DNA of 64,000 nucleotides, taken from contig JACEFZ010025793.1 in assembly GCA_014155875.1 (NCBI GenBank), positions 1 to 64,000 of the forward strand. The letters run 5' to 3'. The notes beneath the pieces are model-generated. The model made no database searches, was not told where the DNA came from, and was given only the letters and a program-made list of their open reading frames with translations. The translations under genes were made by a program, and so were the position numbers. The stretch is from Cepaea nemoralis. Its lineage: Eukaryota; Mollusca; Gastropoda; Stylommatophora; Helicidae. Below are positions 22,100 through 33,214 of the stretch, piece after piece (the stretch's first letter is position 1; the number at the start of each line of letters is the position of its first letter).

Positions 22100-24935
22100 T
22101 TAAGGGGGAAGGTAATCCGTATTGAGATAGTATTCGAATAATTTGCGATTATATGAATAGGGATTGGTGATGTCTTTGATTTCTTGTGGAAGATTGTTCC
22201 ACAGCTGAGATGCAGAGAACGTTAAGCTTGTTTTGTATAAGTCAATCCTAGGCTTCGGAATGTGTAGTATATTTAAACGTTTACTGTGTCTAGCATTATA
22301 TTTAAACAAAGGCCAAAGGTAATTTGGGGCATTCCTTTGCAGGACTTTGTGAATTAGTTTTGCTTTATTGAAAAGCAGGCGTTTGCGGAATGGTAGTAAC
22401 TGAAGGCGTTTATACAGGCTAGGATTGTCAGATAAATGTTTGCTATAAATTAGACTCATGGCCCGTTTCTGGAGTGAGTAAAGTCGCTTGGTGTTTGAAT
22501 TAGAACAACCGTCCCAGATTGTAGAGCAGTAGTCAAAGTGTTGTCTGTATATGAGAAGTATAGAATAGTTTCCTTGTGTGCTCATCAAGGAAGTTTTTAA
22601 TCTTGGCGAGTTGATAGACTTTTTTCGCTGTTTGTTTAATGAGCGCTTGAACATGGGAATTAAAGGTTAGGTTTCTATCAATGATTAGGCCTAATGTTTC
22701 GTGCTCAATTACACTCTCTACTGGCATGTTATCGATGTGAAGTTGAAGTGATGTGTGTGGGCTTAGAGTCTGAAGTCTTTGTCTGGTTGTTAATAACATT
22801 GCTTTTGTTTTAGTGATGTTAATTTGCATACGGTTTGAATAGCTCCACTTAACTACATTATTTAATTCTTGTTGTAAAGACGACTGCAGTAAAATACAGT
22901 TTTCAGCGTTTGTGTACACCGTACAGTCATCTGCAAATAGATCGCAGGACGACGAAAGATGCAAAGGTAGATCGTTAATATATATGGCAAATAATAGAGG
23001 GCCAAGAATAGAGCCTTGCGGTACTCCAATATTGAAGGTAGTGGTTTGAGACAGAGATTTATTGTGTGATACTACTTGCTTTCTGTTTGATAGAAAAGAT
23101 GATATTAGAGTGACTACATTAAAGCCAATTTTCATTGTCTCGAGTTTTTTAATTAAAATAACATGGTCTATCATATCAAATGCTTTCTTGAAATCAATAA
23201 ACACAGTTCCACATAGACTTTTGTTGTTTATATTCTGGTGCCAATTTTCTATCATGTTTGTTAGGGCCGTATGGCAAGAATATTTTGGTCGAAATCCTGA
23301 TTGGCTGTCAACAATAAGCTTGTTGCGAACTAGATACTGTAATGTTACTTTATGGATGTGTTTTTCTAGTGGCTTAGATAGTGATGATAGTAAGGAAATG
23401 GGTCTGTAATTGTTCGGGAGACCATTGTCCAATGAACCAGATTTAAGAAGAGGGTACACTTTAGCGATTTTGAGAGCTGATGGAAAGTGGCCTTTGGTTA
23501 GACACTGATTATATACATAGGTTAGTGATGTACAAATCACTGGCGCAGCACAAAGGAGAATCCGGTTGCTGATTCCATCTAACCCAGATGAGGTTGTGTT
23601 TTTTAGGTTACTGAATTAAGTGAATACTTCAGTGATTGTCATTAGCGGTATGTCGGAAAGAATATCGCGGGAGCATCTATTCTCGCAAAACGATGACAAT
23701 AAAGATAAGTTGCAAGGAGAATTAAGTATTGAAGCCTTCAACTGGTCTATGTCAGTTTGAAAAAAATTACTGAATTGGTAGCATGTAATATGATTTGATG
23801 GTAAAGAATTTCGGAATTTATACTTGTTTGTCAAGGTGTTAATTGCCTTCCATATATCCTTACTATTTGTTTTATCCATTACTAAGTTCTTAAAGTAGTT
23901 TTTCTTTTCCCGTCGTATGCTATATTGAACTTTGTTTCTAAGAGTACGGTATGCACTGAGATCCCGCTTTTTATGTGCTTTATCTCTGTCTCTCATAATT
24001 TCAAGTATTTCCTGGGTGATCCAAGGTGGCTTGACGTGGTGTTTTACTCGAACTTCCTTGACTGGCACATGTCTATCAAAAACATCAATAAAGGTTTTCA
24101 TCCAGAATTCCAGAGCATCATCCGGGTCAGGAAGCTGATAAACATTGTCTAGAGGTGAACTGAGCAAGTCCTGTAAAAATGCGTTTTGGTTGAAATTTTT
24201 GTAACTTCTATATTTTACACTTATGTGTTTATGTTTAGGAGTTTTACTTCCTTTTTTAGACCACGTGCAGCATATTGGGTAGTGATCGCTCATTGCACAA
24301 TTTGGTACGGTGCATTCTATGATGTTGTCTGAGCAAGTTACATAAATGTGATCTTTGACTGTTGAAGATGACTTTGTTACTCTAGTAGCTTGTTGTACTA
24401 TTTGTTGGAAATTGTATGATGCAATTATATTTCCCCATATTATGTTGGATTTGTTGGTGTCAATGTTAAAGTCTCCGAGTAGTATAATTTCCTTCCCAGA
24501 AGCGAAAACCACATCCATCATGGTAGTGAAGTTTTCGTACCAGACGTGTCCAGCACTGGGATTTCTATAAAGGTAGCCAATTATCAGGGGTGTGCGGTTT
24601 TGAAGTTTTAGCTCTAGCCAGATACATTCTATTTCGCAAGTTTCAAAGTCTAGCCTACGGTTAGCATTTAGTAAATTAGAAACACAGGTTATTATGCCTG
24701 TCTCTTGTTTCCTACAGGGATCCCTTCTAAAAACTTTGTACCCGTTAATATAGATGTCCTCATCTGAAATTGTATCATTAAGCCTACTTTCACTAAGGCC
24801 GAATAAATGAAAATTTTGATTAAGGATAGAAGATAACTCTGGTAGCTTGTTAAAGATGCTGCAAATGTTTAAGTGTCCAAGGCGTATACCTGACTTATTG
24901 AGCCAGTGTTGCCACTTCTCAGACATTTCATCCAT
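22100..24935 (-). pseudogene. LINE ORF2: endonuclease and reverse transcriptase (one stop, one frameshift)
   Basis: The enzyme nicks target DNA and copies the LINE RNA there. The endonuclease (first about 230 residues) shows LGHLNICSIFNKLPEL, LSESRLN, LLGDFNID and the terminal SDHYPI. The RT shows NNYRPISLLSSLSK, motif A FIDFKKAFD, motif B GVPQGSILGPLLF and the catalytic box FADD (residues 202-205 of the open piece that starts at 23,540). The C-terminus ends in TDYLPP. The frame is broken by a TAA at 23,616-23,618, between endonuclease and RT, and by a one-base frameshift near 22,540. Everything else is open, so this is a young loss. The total of about 945 codons fits a full-length ORF2 of this group. 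Confidence 0.9.
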
Positions 24936-25111
24936 GAAGAAAGTGTAAATTCGTCAAAGTTAAGCTAAAATACAAGATCATTAAAAAAATCACAATTACA
25001 TTAACTTACAAAATATCAGTAATACAAATCAATAAGTAAATGACAATATTATAACGATATAACTAATTAGACCAACGAATATAATGCAAACAAGGAACAA
25101 AACGAATTAAA

Positions 25112-25660
25112 GAACATACAACAAATAATTAACTTGAAAAAAAAAACTACTTCACAAGCTAAGTACCAACTGTTATCCAAAAGAATCAATAAATGACTAT
25201 ACAAGTCAATGTCTCTGTTTAAAGCGGGGAGTGAAGACCCCCTCACTCAGTGTATTAAGGAACATACAACAAATAATTAACTTGAAAAAAAAAACTACTT
25301 CACAAGCTAAGTACCAACTGTTATCCAAAAGAATCAATAAATGACTATACAAGTCAATGTCTCTGTTTAAAGCGGGGAGTGAAGACCCCCTCACTCAGGG
25401 TATTAAGGCGATAAAAAGTATTATAAAAGATATCTAAGTGTCAATCTCTGTGACTTCAATACGAGTCAATGTTTACAGTTTACCAACTGTTATCCAAAAG
25501 AATCAATAAATGACTATACAAGTCAATGTCTCTGTTTAAAGCGGGGAGTGAAGACCCCCTCACTCAGGGTATTAAGGCGATAAAAAGTATTATAAAAGAT
25601 ATCTAAGTGTCAATCTCTGTGACTTCAATACGAGTCAATGTTTACAGCCGCATACAATCT
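25112..25660. repeat. Overlapping tandem duplications in the LINE inter-ORF region
   Basis: A unit with a period of 148 bp (starts at 25,112 and 25,260) overlaps a unit with a period of 169 bp (starts at 25,312 and 25,481). The core AAAGCGGGGAGTGAAGACCC followed by CCCTCACTCAG occurs three times (about 25,221, 25,369 and 25,540). Copies are almost identical, so the amplification is recent. Confidence 0.9.
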
Positions 25661-25911
25661 AATACGTTGCTATATAAATCAATAACCAAGTATGCGCATA
25701 AACTTTATAGGAGAGGCCATTTCTTGTACCGAGATCCGGTGTTGCTTTGTGCTGAATTGCTAGTAAATACCAGGCTGTGTTGGACCTTGGTACAGCGACA
25801 TCATAAATGCCTGCCGAAGTGAAGTTGGGCTAAACCGTGTGAGGTATAACAACTCTGGGTTACAATGGAGTGGATACTGTTGATTTCTCACGGGTGTGTA
25901 ACGACTTCCAA

Positions 25912-28002
25912 CTACAGGCTCTGATTCGTGGCTAACAGGAGGCATGGTGGCACGTTGTTGTTACTACTGGATTGATCCTTGCTGTGGAGAAGAGGGAACG
26001 TATCTTCATAACTATCAACCTCCTGCGTGAAAGAGGGCGTATTGTACGGATTTGGTGTGATGGACATGTTCCGTCTGGCTTGGATATCAGGTGCCGTGGT
26101 TATGAGTGGTCTGCTCTCTTTTGGTTTATTGGTACTTGATGTGGCGGCAGTATGTCGTCTGGCTTGAGTTTGAGGTGGTGTAGCTAAAAGTGTCCTACGT
26201 GATCCAGTATTGGATGTAGGTTGTGTACGTTCAGGGTACTTAAGATTTTTGGCGAGCAAGCTGGTGCCCAATGTAGACAAATGTACTTGATCTTTATAAA
26301 GTCGCTTTTTAGGTGCTCCTGACTGTGAAGTAAACACCGGTGTGTTGTTGATGAACTGTATGTTGTTGTGAGAGCAAAACTTCTGCAATGTGTTGTTATT
26401 TATGTCAGCTAGACGACGCTGGAATCCATAACTCGGTGATATGATGGAGGAGAAGAAGATGGACGAGTTAGGAAAAGTGTGACGCAATCCGTTCAAGAGC
26501 GCCAGCAGTTGAGATGTTGTGATTTGCTGGTTGTTCATGGTGTCATTGATACCAATATGGACGCTTGCCCTTTTTACATTAAGATTTACAGCCAGCCTCC
26601 TAATCTTGTCTGTTAGCCGGTCAACACCAGCCCCAGGCAGTGGAATTATGGAAACAATATCTTTGTCTGTAGTAGCCATCCGGTCGCTATAAAGACCTTT
26701 CATTAGAGAGTCGCCTATTATAATGTGTGTACAGTCGGGTCGTGCTGTCTGCACATGTTGGTTGTCAGTACGCCTTGCTGGTTGTTTCTCCCATTTAACA
26801 GCAGTCTGTACGTCTCCATGTGACTCTCCCTGTGTTTCCTGAAGGCGTGTGTTGTCTGTTGGCAGTGCACTATAGCACTGTACGTTTTCTGACGAATTTT
26901 CTTGAAGCACTTCGAATCTGTTGCTTATCTTTACACCAATGGGATAGACTGCTTGTAGCGTTTTATCTTCCTCTGCACGTTGAGGTTTTTCCGCGTCTTG
27001 TTTTTGGTGAAACTGGGCTTCAAGATTCTCCGAATTTGATACAGCTGCTTGGGATTTACACGCTTGTTCAGTTGGGTTGATGGAGGACTCGTGCTGTAAA
27101 GTTTCTATTGTTTTTCTTAGCAACAGATTTTCCTCTCTCAGGAGCGTGATTTCTTCTTTGAGAGCAGTGTAGTCACTGCTGGTCTTGCTTTTAGCTGCAA
27201 TGTTCGCTGTAACAGTAGCAGTGAGCGCCTTTAAGGATTGCTCTATTACCTCAATGCGCCTATGACAATCGCACGATTGTCCATTGATAGTTGGCGTGTT
27301 ATCTAAGGCTGGTATTTCTTCTGCTACACTTACGTTGGTCTCCACGTTGTTTTGGAGGTGCTCCATTGGATATTCAATGGCCAAGAGTACTGATGGGGTA
27401 GGTGACCTCGTGTTGATGGCATTGTCCTGTTCATTTATTGAGTGCGTTAGTTGAGAAACATTGTCTGCTGTGGTGTCCACAGCTGTAGTTGTGGACTGTG
27501 TTGATTCTGAGTCCTCACTCGAGACGAGCATGTTGATGATATCGTGTGTCTTTGATATGTCTCTACTCGTGAATGTAAGTATTGAGTTCTCCAGCTCGAT
27601 AAAGTCTAATTTTAGCCAAGATTTAATGTTTTCAACGCTGCCCTGAGCTAGTAACTTGTTCTTTGAGTGATATAAATGTATTGTAAGGACCGGCGTCGTA
27701 ATCAGATCTTCCACGTAGGCCCCGCTTCTATCTTGTCTGTGTTGGATTCGTTCAGGCTTGTAATAATTGATGAGGCACGTTCGAAATGCCTCATAATGGA
27801 GTGTATTGTTAAAGGATACTGTAACACATTGGCCCGAGTTGGTGTGTTGGACGACTCGGCCGACTGGATTAAAACACCTGGCTAGCTTGGTCTTCACCGC
27901 ATTCTCTTTGTTTAGTGTGTATGGTTTATTCACGGCCGATCGTAAACCGGATCTTGTTTTAACACCAGTCACCTCCAGAGAGGCCTCTCCTATAGATGAC
28001 AT
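25912..28002 (-). CDS. LINE ORF1 protein with GDSL/SGNH esterase-like domain
   Basis: An intact frame of 696 residues upstream of ORF2 on the same strand. In L2/CR1-type LINEs, ORF1 binds the element RNA, and a hydrolase domain of this fold is known in several members. Visible parts are a basic N-terminus; residues about 55-150 with VLTIHLYHSKNKLLAQG, a motif seen in other LINE ORF1s; a Ser/Thr-rich linker; a predicted coiled coil at about 275-305 (EEITLLREENLLLRKTIE); and the esterase-like domain at about 425-590. That domain has GDS (Ser about 432), GIND (484-487) and DQVH (571-574), matching blocks I, III and V of the SGNH fold. The start at 28,002 is the first Met of the frame. It is open although its ORF2 is broken. 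It is a transposon protein, not a host enzyme. Confidence 0.88.
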   Translation of the reverse strand: MSSIGEASLEVTGVKTRSGLRSAVNKPYTLNKENAVKTKLARCFNPVGRVVQHTNSGQCVTVSFNNTLHYEAFRTCLINYYKPERIQHRQDRSGAYVEDLITTPVLTIHLYHSKNKLLAQGSVENIKSWLKLDFIELENSILTFTSRDISKTHDIINMLVSSEDSESTQSTTTAVDTTADNVSQLTHSINEQDNAINTRSPTPSVLLAIEYPMEHLQNNVETNVSVAEEIPALDNTPTINGQSCDCHRRIEVIEQSLKALTATVTANIAAKSKTSSDYTALKEEITLLREENLLLRKTIETLQHESSINPTEQACKSQAAVSNSENLEAQFHQKQDAEKPQRAEEDKTLQAVYPIGVKISNRFEVLQENSSENVQCYSALPTDNTRLQETQGESHGDVQTAVKWEKQPARRTDNQHVQTARPDCTHIIIGDSLMKGLYSDRMATTDKDIVSIIPLPGAGVDRLTDKIRRLAVNLNVKRASVHIGINDTMNNQQITTSQLLALLNGLRHTFPNSSIFFSSIISPSYGFQRRLADINNNTLQKFCSHNNIQFINNTPVFTSQSGAPKKRLYKDQVHLSTLGTSLLAKNLKYPERTQPTSNTGSRRTLLATPPQTQARRHTAATSSTNKPKESRPLITTAPDIQARRNMSITPNPYNTPSFTQEVDSYEDTFPLLHSKDQSSSNNNVPPCLLLATNQSL

Positions 28003-28300
28003 TACTGCATCATGTTATCAAACCCGTTTGAAGAATGTTGCGAACTCATCGTAGTCTAGACGCGCCGCCGGCCACTTGAAGTCATGTGTTGCGGTTCGTT
28101 TGTTTTGACAATTGAGACAACAACACAGGCTGATCAGGAACTTGCGATATTGTGTGCTGGCAACTTACCACGCGCTAGTCAAGCATGGTTTACACACGTT
28201 GTCGCTAATCGACAATTGGTAATTTCGAAATTGAATGACCTTACCGTCCATTTATCAAAGGAATCCTCATTTCACTACACCACAGTCACATAAACTTAAG

Positions 28301-28461
28301 ATACTAATTTGTATTAGATCCAGTTTCAGAACTAACACAATGATATACACAGCATCTCGATTGAATTTAGATAAAACTTGATAAATTCTATAAAAACTGG
28401 GAGAGCTTGTGAACACACGTCCGCTCGTAACCGGAAACAGGAAGTAGATGTAGAGAGAAGT

Positions 28462-28557
<96 letters not shown>

Positions 28558-28767
28558 TCGATACCTCGTGGAACAAACTTTCAAAAATTACGCTTGCACC
28601 AGCTCACACCGCAATTGAGGCTTCGCGCTGCGCTCATATTCTCAAAACACCTGCCTCGCTAACATGCGTCGGCTGGGAAGTTCCCGATTGCGTGCACCTC
28701 ACACAACCATCCGAGACAACGAAAGCCAGACGCGGGACTGATCTTGCGAACCTGACAAGCCCTCACA
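28301..28767. other. LINE 5' flank with (GA)n tract; no gene
   Basis: A GA microsatellite occupies 28,461-28,553. The rest is unassigned. It may include the true 5' end of the LINE, which I cannot fix without another copy. Confidence 0.6.
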
Positions 28768-29956
28768 TAGCCAAAAGGTCGAGAAGGGATAGTACACTTA
28801 AATTGATGTAAACAAAAATTATAGGTATCCCTTTATAATATTAAGGGATTTTTGTCAGAACCTTTAACCAAACGTTTCTAGTGCTCTAGTGCGAAGTTAT
28901 TTCTCATTTATCAATAAGCTGGCAACCTTTTGTTAAATTGTCTCCCTTTAGTTTACTACAATGCAGTGTTCTGAATTTCAACGTGCCATGTTTCATCACT
29001 TACATTGAGAAAAGGTGAGATAGGTATATCTAGACAGTCTTTTCATTGAAATCAATAGGTGGGAGGAGCTGTTGATGGGTGCAGGAAGACCTAAAAACGC
29101 AAGGAGAAGAAAAGGAAAGACAGAAATAATTAGTATATGGAGGACATGGATGGAGCTGCATAGTACTATAACTAAGGATAAGAAGGCTTAGGGCGATTTG
29201 GTTTAGGGCCAATGAACCTAATTGAAGACAAACAAAAGACAAAGAAGATGAAGGCCGCGTTTATACACAATAAGAGAAGAATAAGACTCCAATTCTAACT
29301 ATAATGTCGGTGCCATTTATAATCTAAATTGTGTTAATTCATTCAATATTATAATTCTCTCTTAGTTATTCCGTATTTGTTTAACAGTGGGAAGATCATG
29401 TCGCTATAACAACCCCATTTTTGCTACATCAGAGATTTTCATTAGCGTCGCAAACAGAAACGCCGAGTCAATCATCATCCGAGACGAGCGACCAGTGCAG
29501 TCTTGGATCTCTCAAAGCACGCCCTAAGAAGAAACTCCGCCTTATTTAACCCTGACGTTAATCTTGGACACCGTCAACAAATCAACAAACAACTTGACGG
29601 ATGACATTTTTTTAACAAAACAGAAAATGCAACTTTGCTGCATAGTTCCCGTTAAGCTTAGGAAAGAATAGTTTGTAACCCTGTTTATGTTCCCGGCAAC
29701 TGAGTTGTTATTTTGACTCGTGCCTCTTAATTTTTGTGCAGGTAAACAGATTTCATTTTAAATTTGCGATTATTGTTGGAATAACTGATGTTCCCCATTC
29801 GAGCAATATCTGTAACTATGTGTTTTAAGTGTTCAGCCAAAGTATTATTCATTTATTCCCTTTATGGCCATTTCATAATGTTGTTATTTTTTACGATATG
29901 AATAAAGCAATTCTAAGAGTTTTATGTTCTTATTAATGCACTACTTATTCATAAGC

Positions 29957-30170
29957 AGTCGACGTGGCCGAACGGATAAGCGCGCTCGCTCTTAAACTTC
30001 CGGTGCACTGATGACGGGGTAATGCGTTCAATTTCTAAACTGGCATGAAGTTGGACTTCAATGTTGACTTCTCTTTCACAAAGCAATGGCAAACTACTGA
30101 ACGTAAAATTGTATAGAAAATGAACCCGGGGTTGATGGCAGCGTCCTGTAAAGGACAAGTAACATTGTTA
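29957..30170 (+). mobile_element. tRNA-headed SINE, family S5 (tRNA-Ser/Leu-like head)
   Basis: The head GACGTGGCCGAACGGATAAG matches the A box of type-II tRNAs well. A decayed B-box-like GCGTTCAATTTC follows. The body contains AAGCAATGGCAAACTACTGA and GCGTCCTGTAAAGGAC, as in family S3. The paralogue is at 34,707-34,910 and was duplicated with the surrounding unit. Confidence 0.8.
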
Positions 30171-30539
30171 CTGATTCATATTTAGGTAATCTTCTTTGTC
30201 CGTCTGTGTTGTTGTTGTTGGTGTTGACATAATTGCGTTGCATCTGTTAAATCAGAGCTGCGATATCTGCACATTTTGAAATAAAGTACCTGCTTTCCCT
30301 GTTTTGCGAAAGATGGAGTACCCGATGAGATTACCTAGCAGGGTAACATGTAACGCCCACACTTATGGGCAATTCATGTGATGAAGATGAACTTGAAACC
30401 ACTTAATAGGTGGTGCATTGAGCTGTAGTACAAGTAATTGTTCGTTATAATCTCAGGTTCGCTACCCTAGGCACAGGATTTCTTTATAGGATGGATACCT
30501 AGTATTAGACCGTGTCGCGTTGTGTTATAACGTGTTGGT

Positions 30540-30660
30540 ATAGGTGCCAGTCGTTCAGAAAGCAATGGCAAACTACTGAACGTAACATTTGACTAGTACA
30601 TAAACATCAGCTGAAAAATGCTGGTGTTTACTGCAACGTCCTGCTTGTGATATGCAACAT
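30540..30660 (+). mobile_element. SINE S3 body, headless copy
   Basis: It matches the reverse complement of 10,985-11,105 (AAGCAATGGCAAACTACTGA, AACATCAGCTGAAAAATGCT) and ends in an A-rich stretch. No tRNA-like head is visible. It is absent from the matching place in copy 2 (about 53,870). Confidence 0.75.
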
Positions 30661-30726
30661 GAAAAAAAAATTTTTTAAATCCTACTATCCCCGACTAGTA
30701 TGGTAGCTGCCAAGAAGGAAAGCGAT

Positions 30727-31002
30727 CCAATCCAATCCAATTTTTGGAACGAGAACTCCCTTTCAGCCGTCGAGTTTCGACCTGGCTATTTTGGGGTGTT
30801 TATGGTGTAGCTTGTAGTTTGTCTTTCGTACTTTGGGCTGCCTGTTATCGTCTTCCCGGCTTCTGATGGGTTGATTGCGTTCGTTACTTTCTTGATGAGG
30901 TATTTCATGTCTGAACAGAGTCCGCACTTGTTGAGGCCCGGAGTAATTGTGGCCCCACCCTGTCTTATGGTGCTGTTTCCTTCACATAGCTTTACCGGTT
31001 AT
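30727..31002 (-). mobile_element. 5'-truncated LINE 3' end with (GGATT)n tail
   Basis: This is an insertion relative to copy 2 (about 53,912), flanked by AGGAAAGCGAT (30,716-30,726) and AGGAAAACGAT (31,003-31,013), an 11-bp duplication with one change. On the minus strand it ends in ATTGGATTGGATTGGAT. The short coding remnant is too small to assign to a clade. Confidence 0.7.
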
Positions 31003-31129
31003 AGGAAAACGATGACTGACTACCTTATTTATAGATGTCTGGCAAACCATGAACTGATAACACAGAATATCACATAACCCCTGACCCAGATATCAGTAAT
31101 ACTAGCTGTTATCCTACAACAGTTCTTAT

Positions 31130-31391
31130 CGCTGTGACCGTTATCATTGCCGTTATCGATAATACTCGATGTTATCGCTACAGTCGCTGTTGTAGCTAAC
31201 CTCGGTGTTATTATCGCTACAGTCGTTGTTGTCGTTATCATCAATTATGTCGCTACCATCGGTCTTAACGCTACAATCGTTGTTGTTATATTCGGTGGTA
31301 TCTCTACAGTCGTTGTTGTCGCTACCATCAGTGTTATTGGCTTCACAGTCGTTTTGTCAATACCATCAACGTCGTTGCTATCTTCGATGTA

Positions 31392-31469
<78 letters not shown>

Positions 31470-31475
31470 TTTGTT
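31130..31475. repeat. GTTATCGCTACAGTCGTTGTTGT-like repeats and CT tract
   Basis: Imperfect repeats of about 36 bp built from GTTATCGCTACAGTCGTTGT and GTCGCTACCATC words (31,130-31,385) are followed by a CT tract (31,395-31,469). The same word family occurs in copy 2 of the unit at 54,010-54,310. Valine-, isoleucine- and leucine-rich open frames here are compositional. Confidence 0.8.
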
Positions 31476-31479
31476 TTAC

Positions 31480-32031
31480 AGGGGTCGTGTTTCCCAATCC
31501 CAAGAGCGTCAAAGCCACCCATCAAGGTCTCAAGTCATTGTGTCATTCGTATTATCGCCTCTGCATGTGGCCCTGATAAGATCAAGTATACATTCTAGAT
31601 TTCTACCTAAGCCAAGGTACCGGGAGGTGATACTAAGGATGTTTGGCCTTTCACAGACCGGACAAAATTTTTTTAAACAGCAGTATACTGTATGACGGAA
31701 GCCGGCCATTGAAAGCGCAAATCATTTAATGTTATATCGAGGGGACACGGAAAATGCATGATTAAATTCTCATGCGTGTAAACTAAAGCCATTATTTTTA
31801 CGCAAACTTTGAAGACGACTTAAAACTATTATCCCATTATTTAAGTTATATTTAACTGTACCTAATGTCTATGAAAATTATATAAAAGATTATTATAAAA
31901 ACTACAGTTATTTAAATCAAATAATATAAGTATGCTGCTTTTATTAATGTCCCTTGAAATAACTGTTAGGTGTCATGTCTCTTTCCACTATTTTAATTAC
32001 ATGTGGTCATGTCAATGTGTGCGTGCGTGCA

Positions 32032-32062
<31 letters not shown>

Positions 32063-32300
32063 TTGTCTGTCTGTGTGTGTGTGTGTGTGTGTGTAAAAGG
32101 GAGGGGTGGTTAAATAACTTTTCTTTAATCGAGAATTTTTGTTAAAAATAAGGGCTCGCTGTTCCCCCAAGGGCCAGTGTAGTCCCATCAGGTCTCCACG
32201 TCCCTGTGTGTCATTTGGATGACTGCCTCTGCTGGTGGCCCTGACAAGATCAAGTGCAGATACTACACTTTGATCTCAGCAAAAAGGCCGAGAAAGGATA
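31480..32300 (-). repeat. Dispersed repeat with U2 snRNA-like segment, copy C
   Basis: Two modules (31,480-31,680 and about 32,140-32,300) flank an AT-rich body that matches copy A. On the minus strand, 32,299-32,257 aligns with nucleotides 1-42 of U2 snRNA with about four mismatches and one inserted A. It includes TCTCGGCCTTTT and GTGTAGTATCTG, the latter holding the U2 branch-site-pairing GTAGTA. A TG microsatellite lies at 32,018-32,093. This is the clearest U2 match in the window. Confidence 0.85.
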
Positions 32301-33214
32301 GTATTCATAAATGGACGTGAATAGAAATTATAGGTGTCCCCTTAAAATAGTAAGTGATTTTTGTCAGAACCTACAAGCAAACGTTTCTAGTGCGAGTTAT
32401 TTCTCATTTATCAATAAGATGATATCCCTTCATTAGATTGTCTCACTTTAATTTACTACATTTTCGTGCTCTAAAATCACTGGCAAGAATATTGTGTTAG
32501 AATGTTCCACTATGCACAAGAAGTCGTGTCTATTTTTGTTAAGTGCAAACTTTAAACATGCCATGTTTGATCACTTACATTGAGAAAAGCTGAGATAGAT
32601 ATATCTAGACAGTCTTTTCCATGGAATCTACAGGTGAGAGGAGCTGGGGAGGGGGGCAGGAAGACCTACAAACGCAAGGATAAAAAAAGTAAATATAGAA
32701 ATAAAGATTATATGGAGGACATGGATGGAGCTGCATGGTATAACTAAGGATAAGGCGGTAGCGTACTCCCTTTTGCGACATCAAAGATTTTCATTAGCGT
32801 CGCAAATAAAAACGCTGAGTCAATCATCATCCGAAAGGAGCGACCAGAGAGTACGATCTTTGATCTCTCAAAGTATGCGTGAAGAAGACACTCCGCCTTG
32901 TTTAACCCTGACGTTAAATTTGGACAACAAATCAACAAACAACTTGACAGATGACCATTTAAAAAAAAAAAAAAACAATGCAACTTTGCTGCAGCGTTCT
33001 CGATAAGCTTACGAAAGAATTTGTTTTAACCCCGTTTAAATTCCCGTCAACTGAGTTGTTATTGTCACTCGTTCCTCTTAACTTTTATGCAAGCAGAAAG
33101 ATTTCATTTTGAATTTGCGATTACTGTGGGAATAACTGATGGTCCACGTTAGAACAATATCTGTAACTATGTGTTTTAAGTGTTTCAGCCAAAGTATTAT
33201 TTATTTATTCACTT

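Larger units (their letters stand above)
21768..28300 (-). mobile_element. Nearly full-length L2/CR1-like LINE
   Basis: On the minus strand the element has a 5' leader (upstream of 28,002), ORF1 (28,002-25,912), a 976-bp inter-ORF region with internal tandem duplications, ORF2 (24,935-22,100), a 3' UTR of about 330 bp with AATAAA close to the end, and a simple tail of GTTC repeats (21,768-21,801). Apurinic-type endonuclease plus RT in ORF2, and an esterase-like domain in ORF1, place it in the L2/CR1 group by general knowledge of those families. One stop and one frameshift in ORF2 disable it. The 5' limit is approximate. Confidence 0.85.
28768..31385. repeat. Duplicated 2.6-kb unit, copy 1
   Basis: Collinear with 32,280-35,341 plus 53,708-54,310. 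Shared stretches include TATATGGAGGACATGGATGG, TTTTCATTAGCGTCGCAAA, a tRNA-like SINE, CCTAGCAGGG and GACCCAGATATCA. The left edge coincides with a U2 snRNA-like segment (28,768-28,790). Copy 1 lacks the 1.4-kb and 18.4-kb insertions of copy 2 but carries its own SINE S3 (30,540-30,660) and LINE end (30,727-31,002). No gene is encoded. Confidence 0.85.

Noticed and set aside
28034..29242. Short open frames near the LINE 5' flank and in the duplicated unit
   Set aside because: Not conserved in the paralogous copy at 32,280-33,200; frames shift and stop.
32257..32299. Functional U2 snRNA gene
   Set aside because: Only the first 42 nt match; the Sm site and 3' stem-loops are absent and the same flanks recur in other copies.
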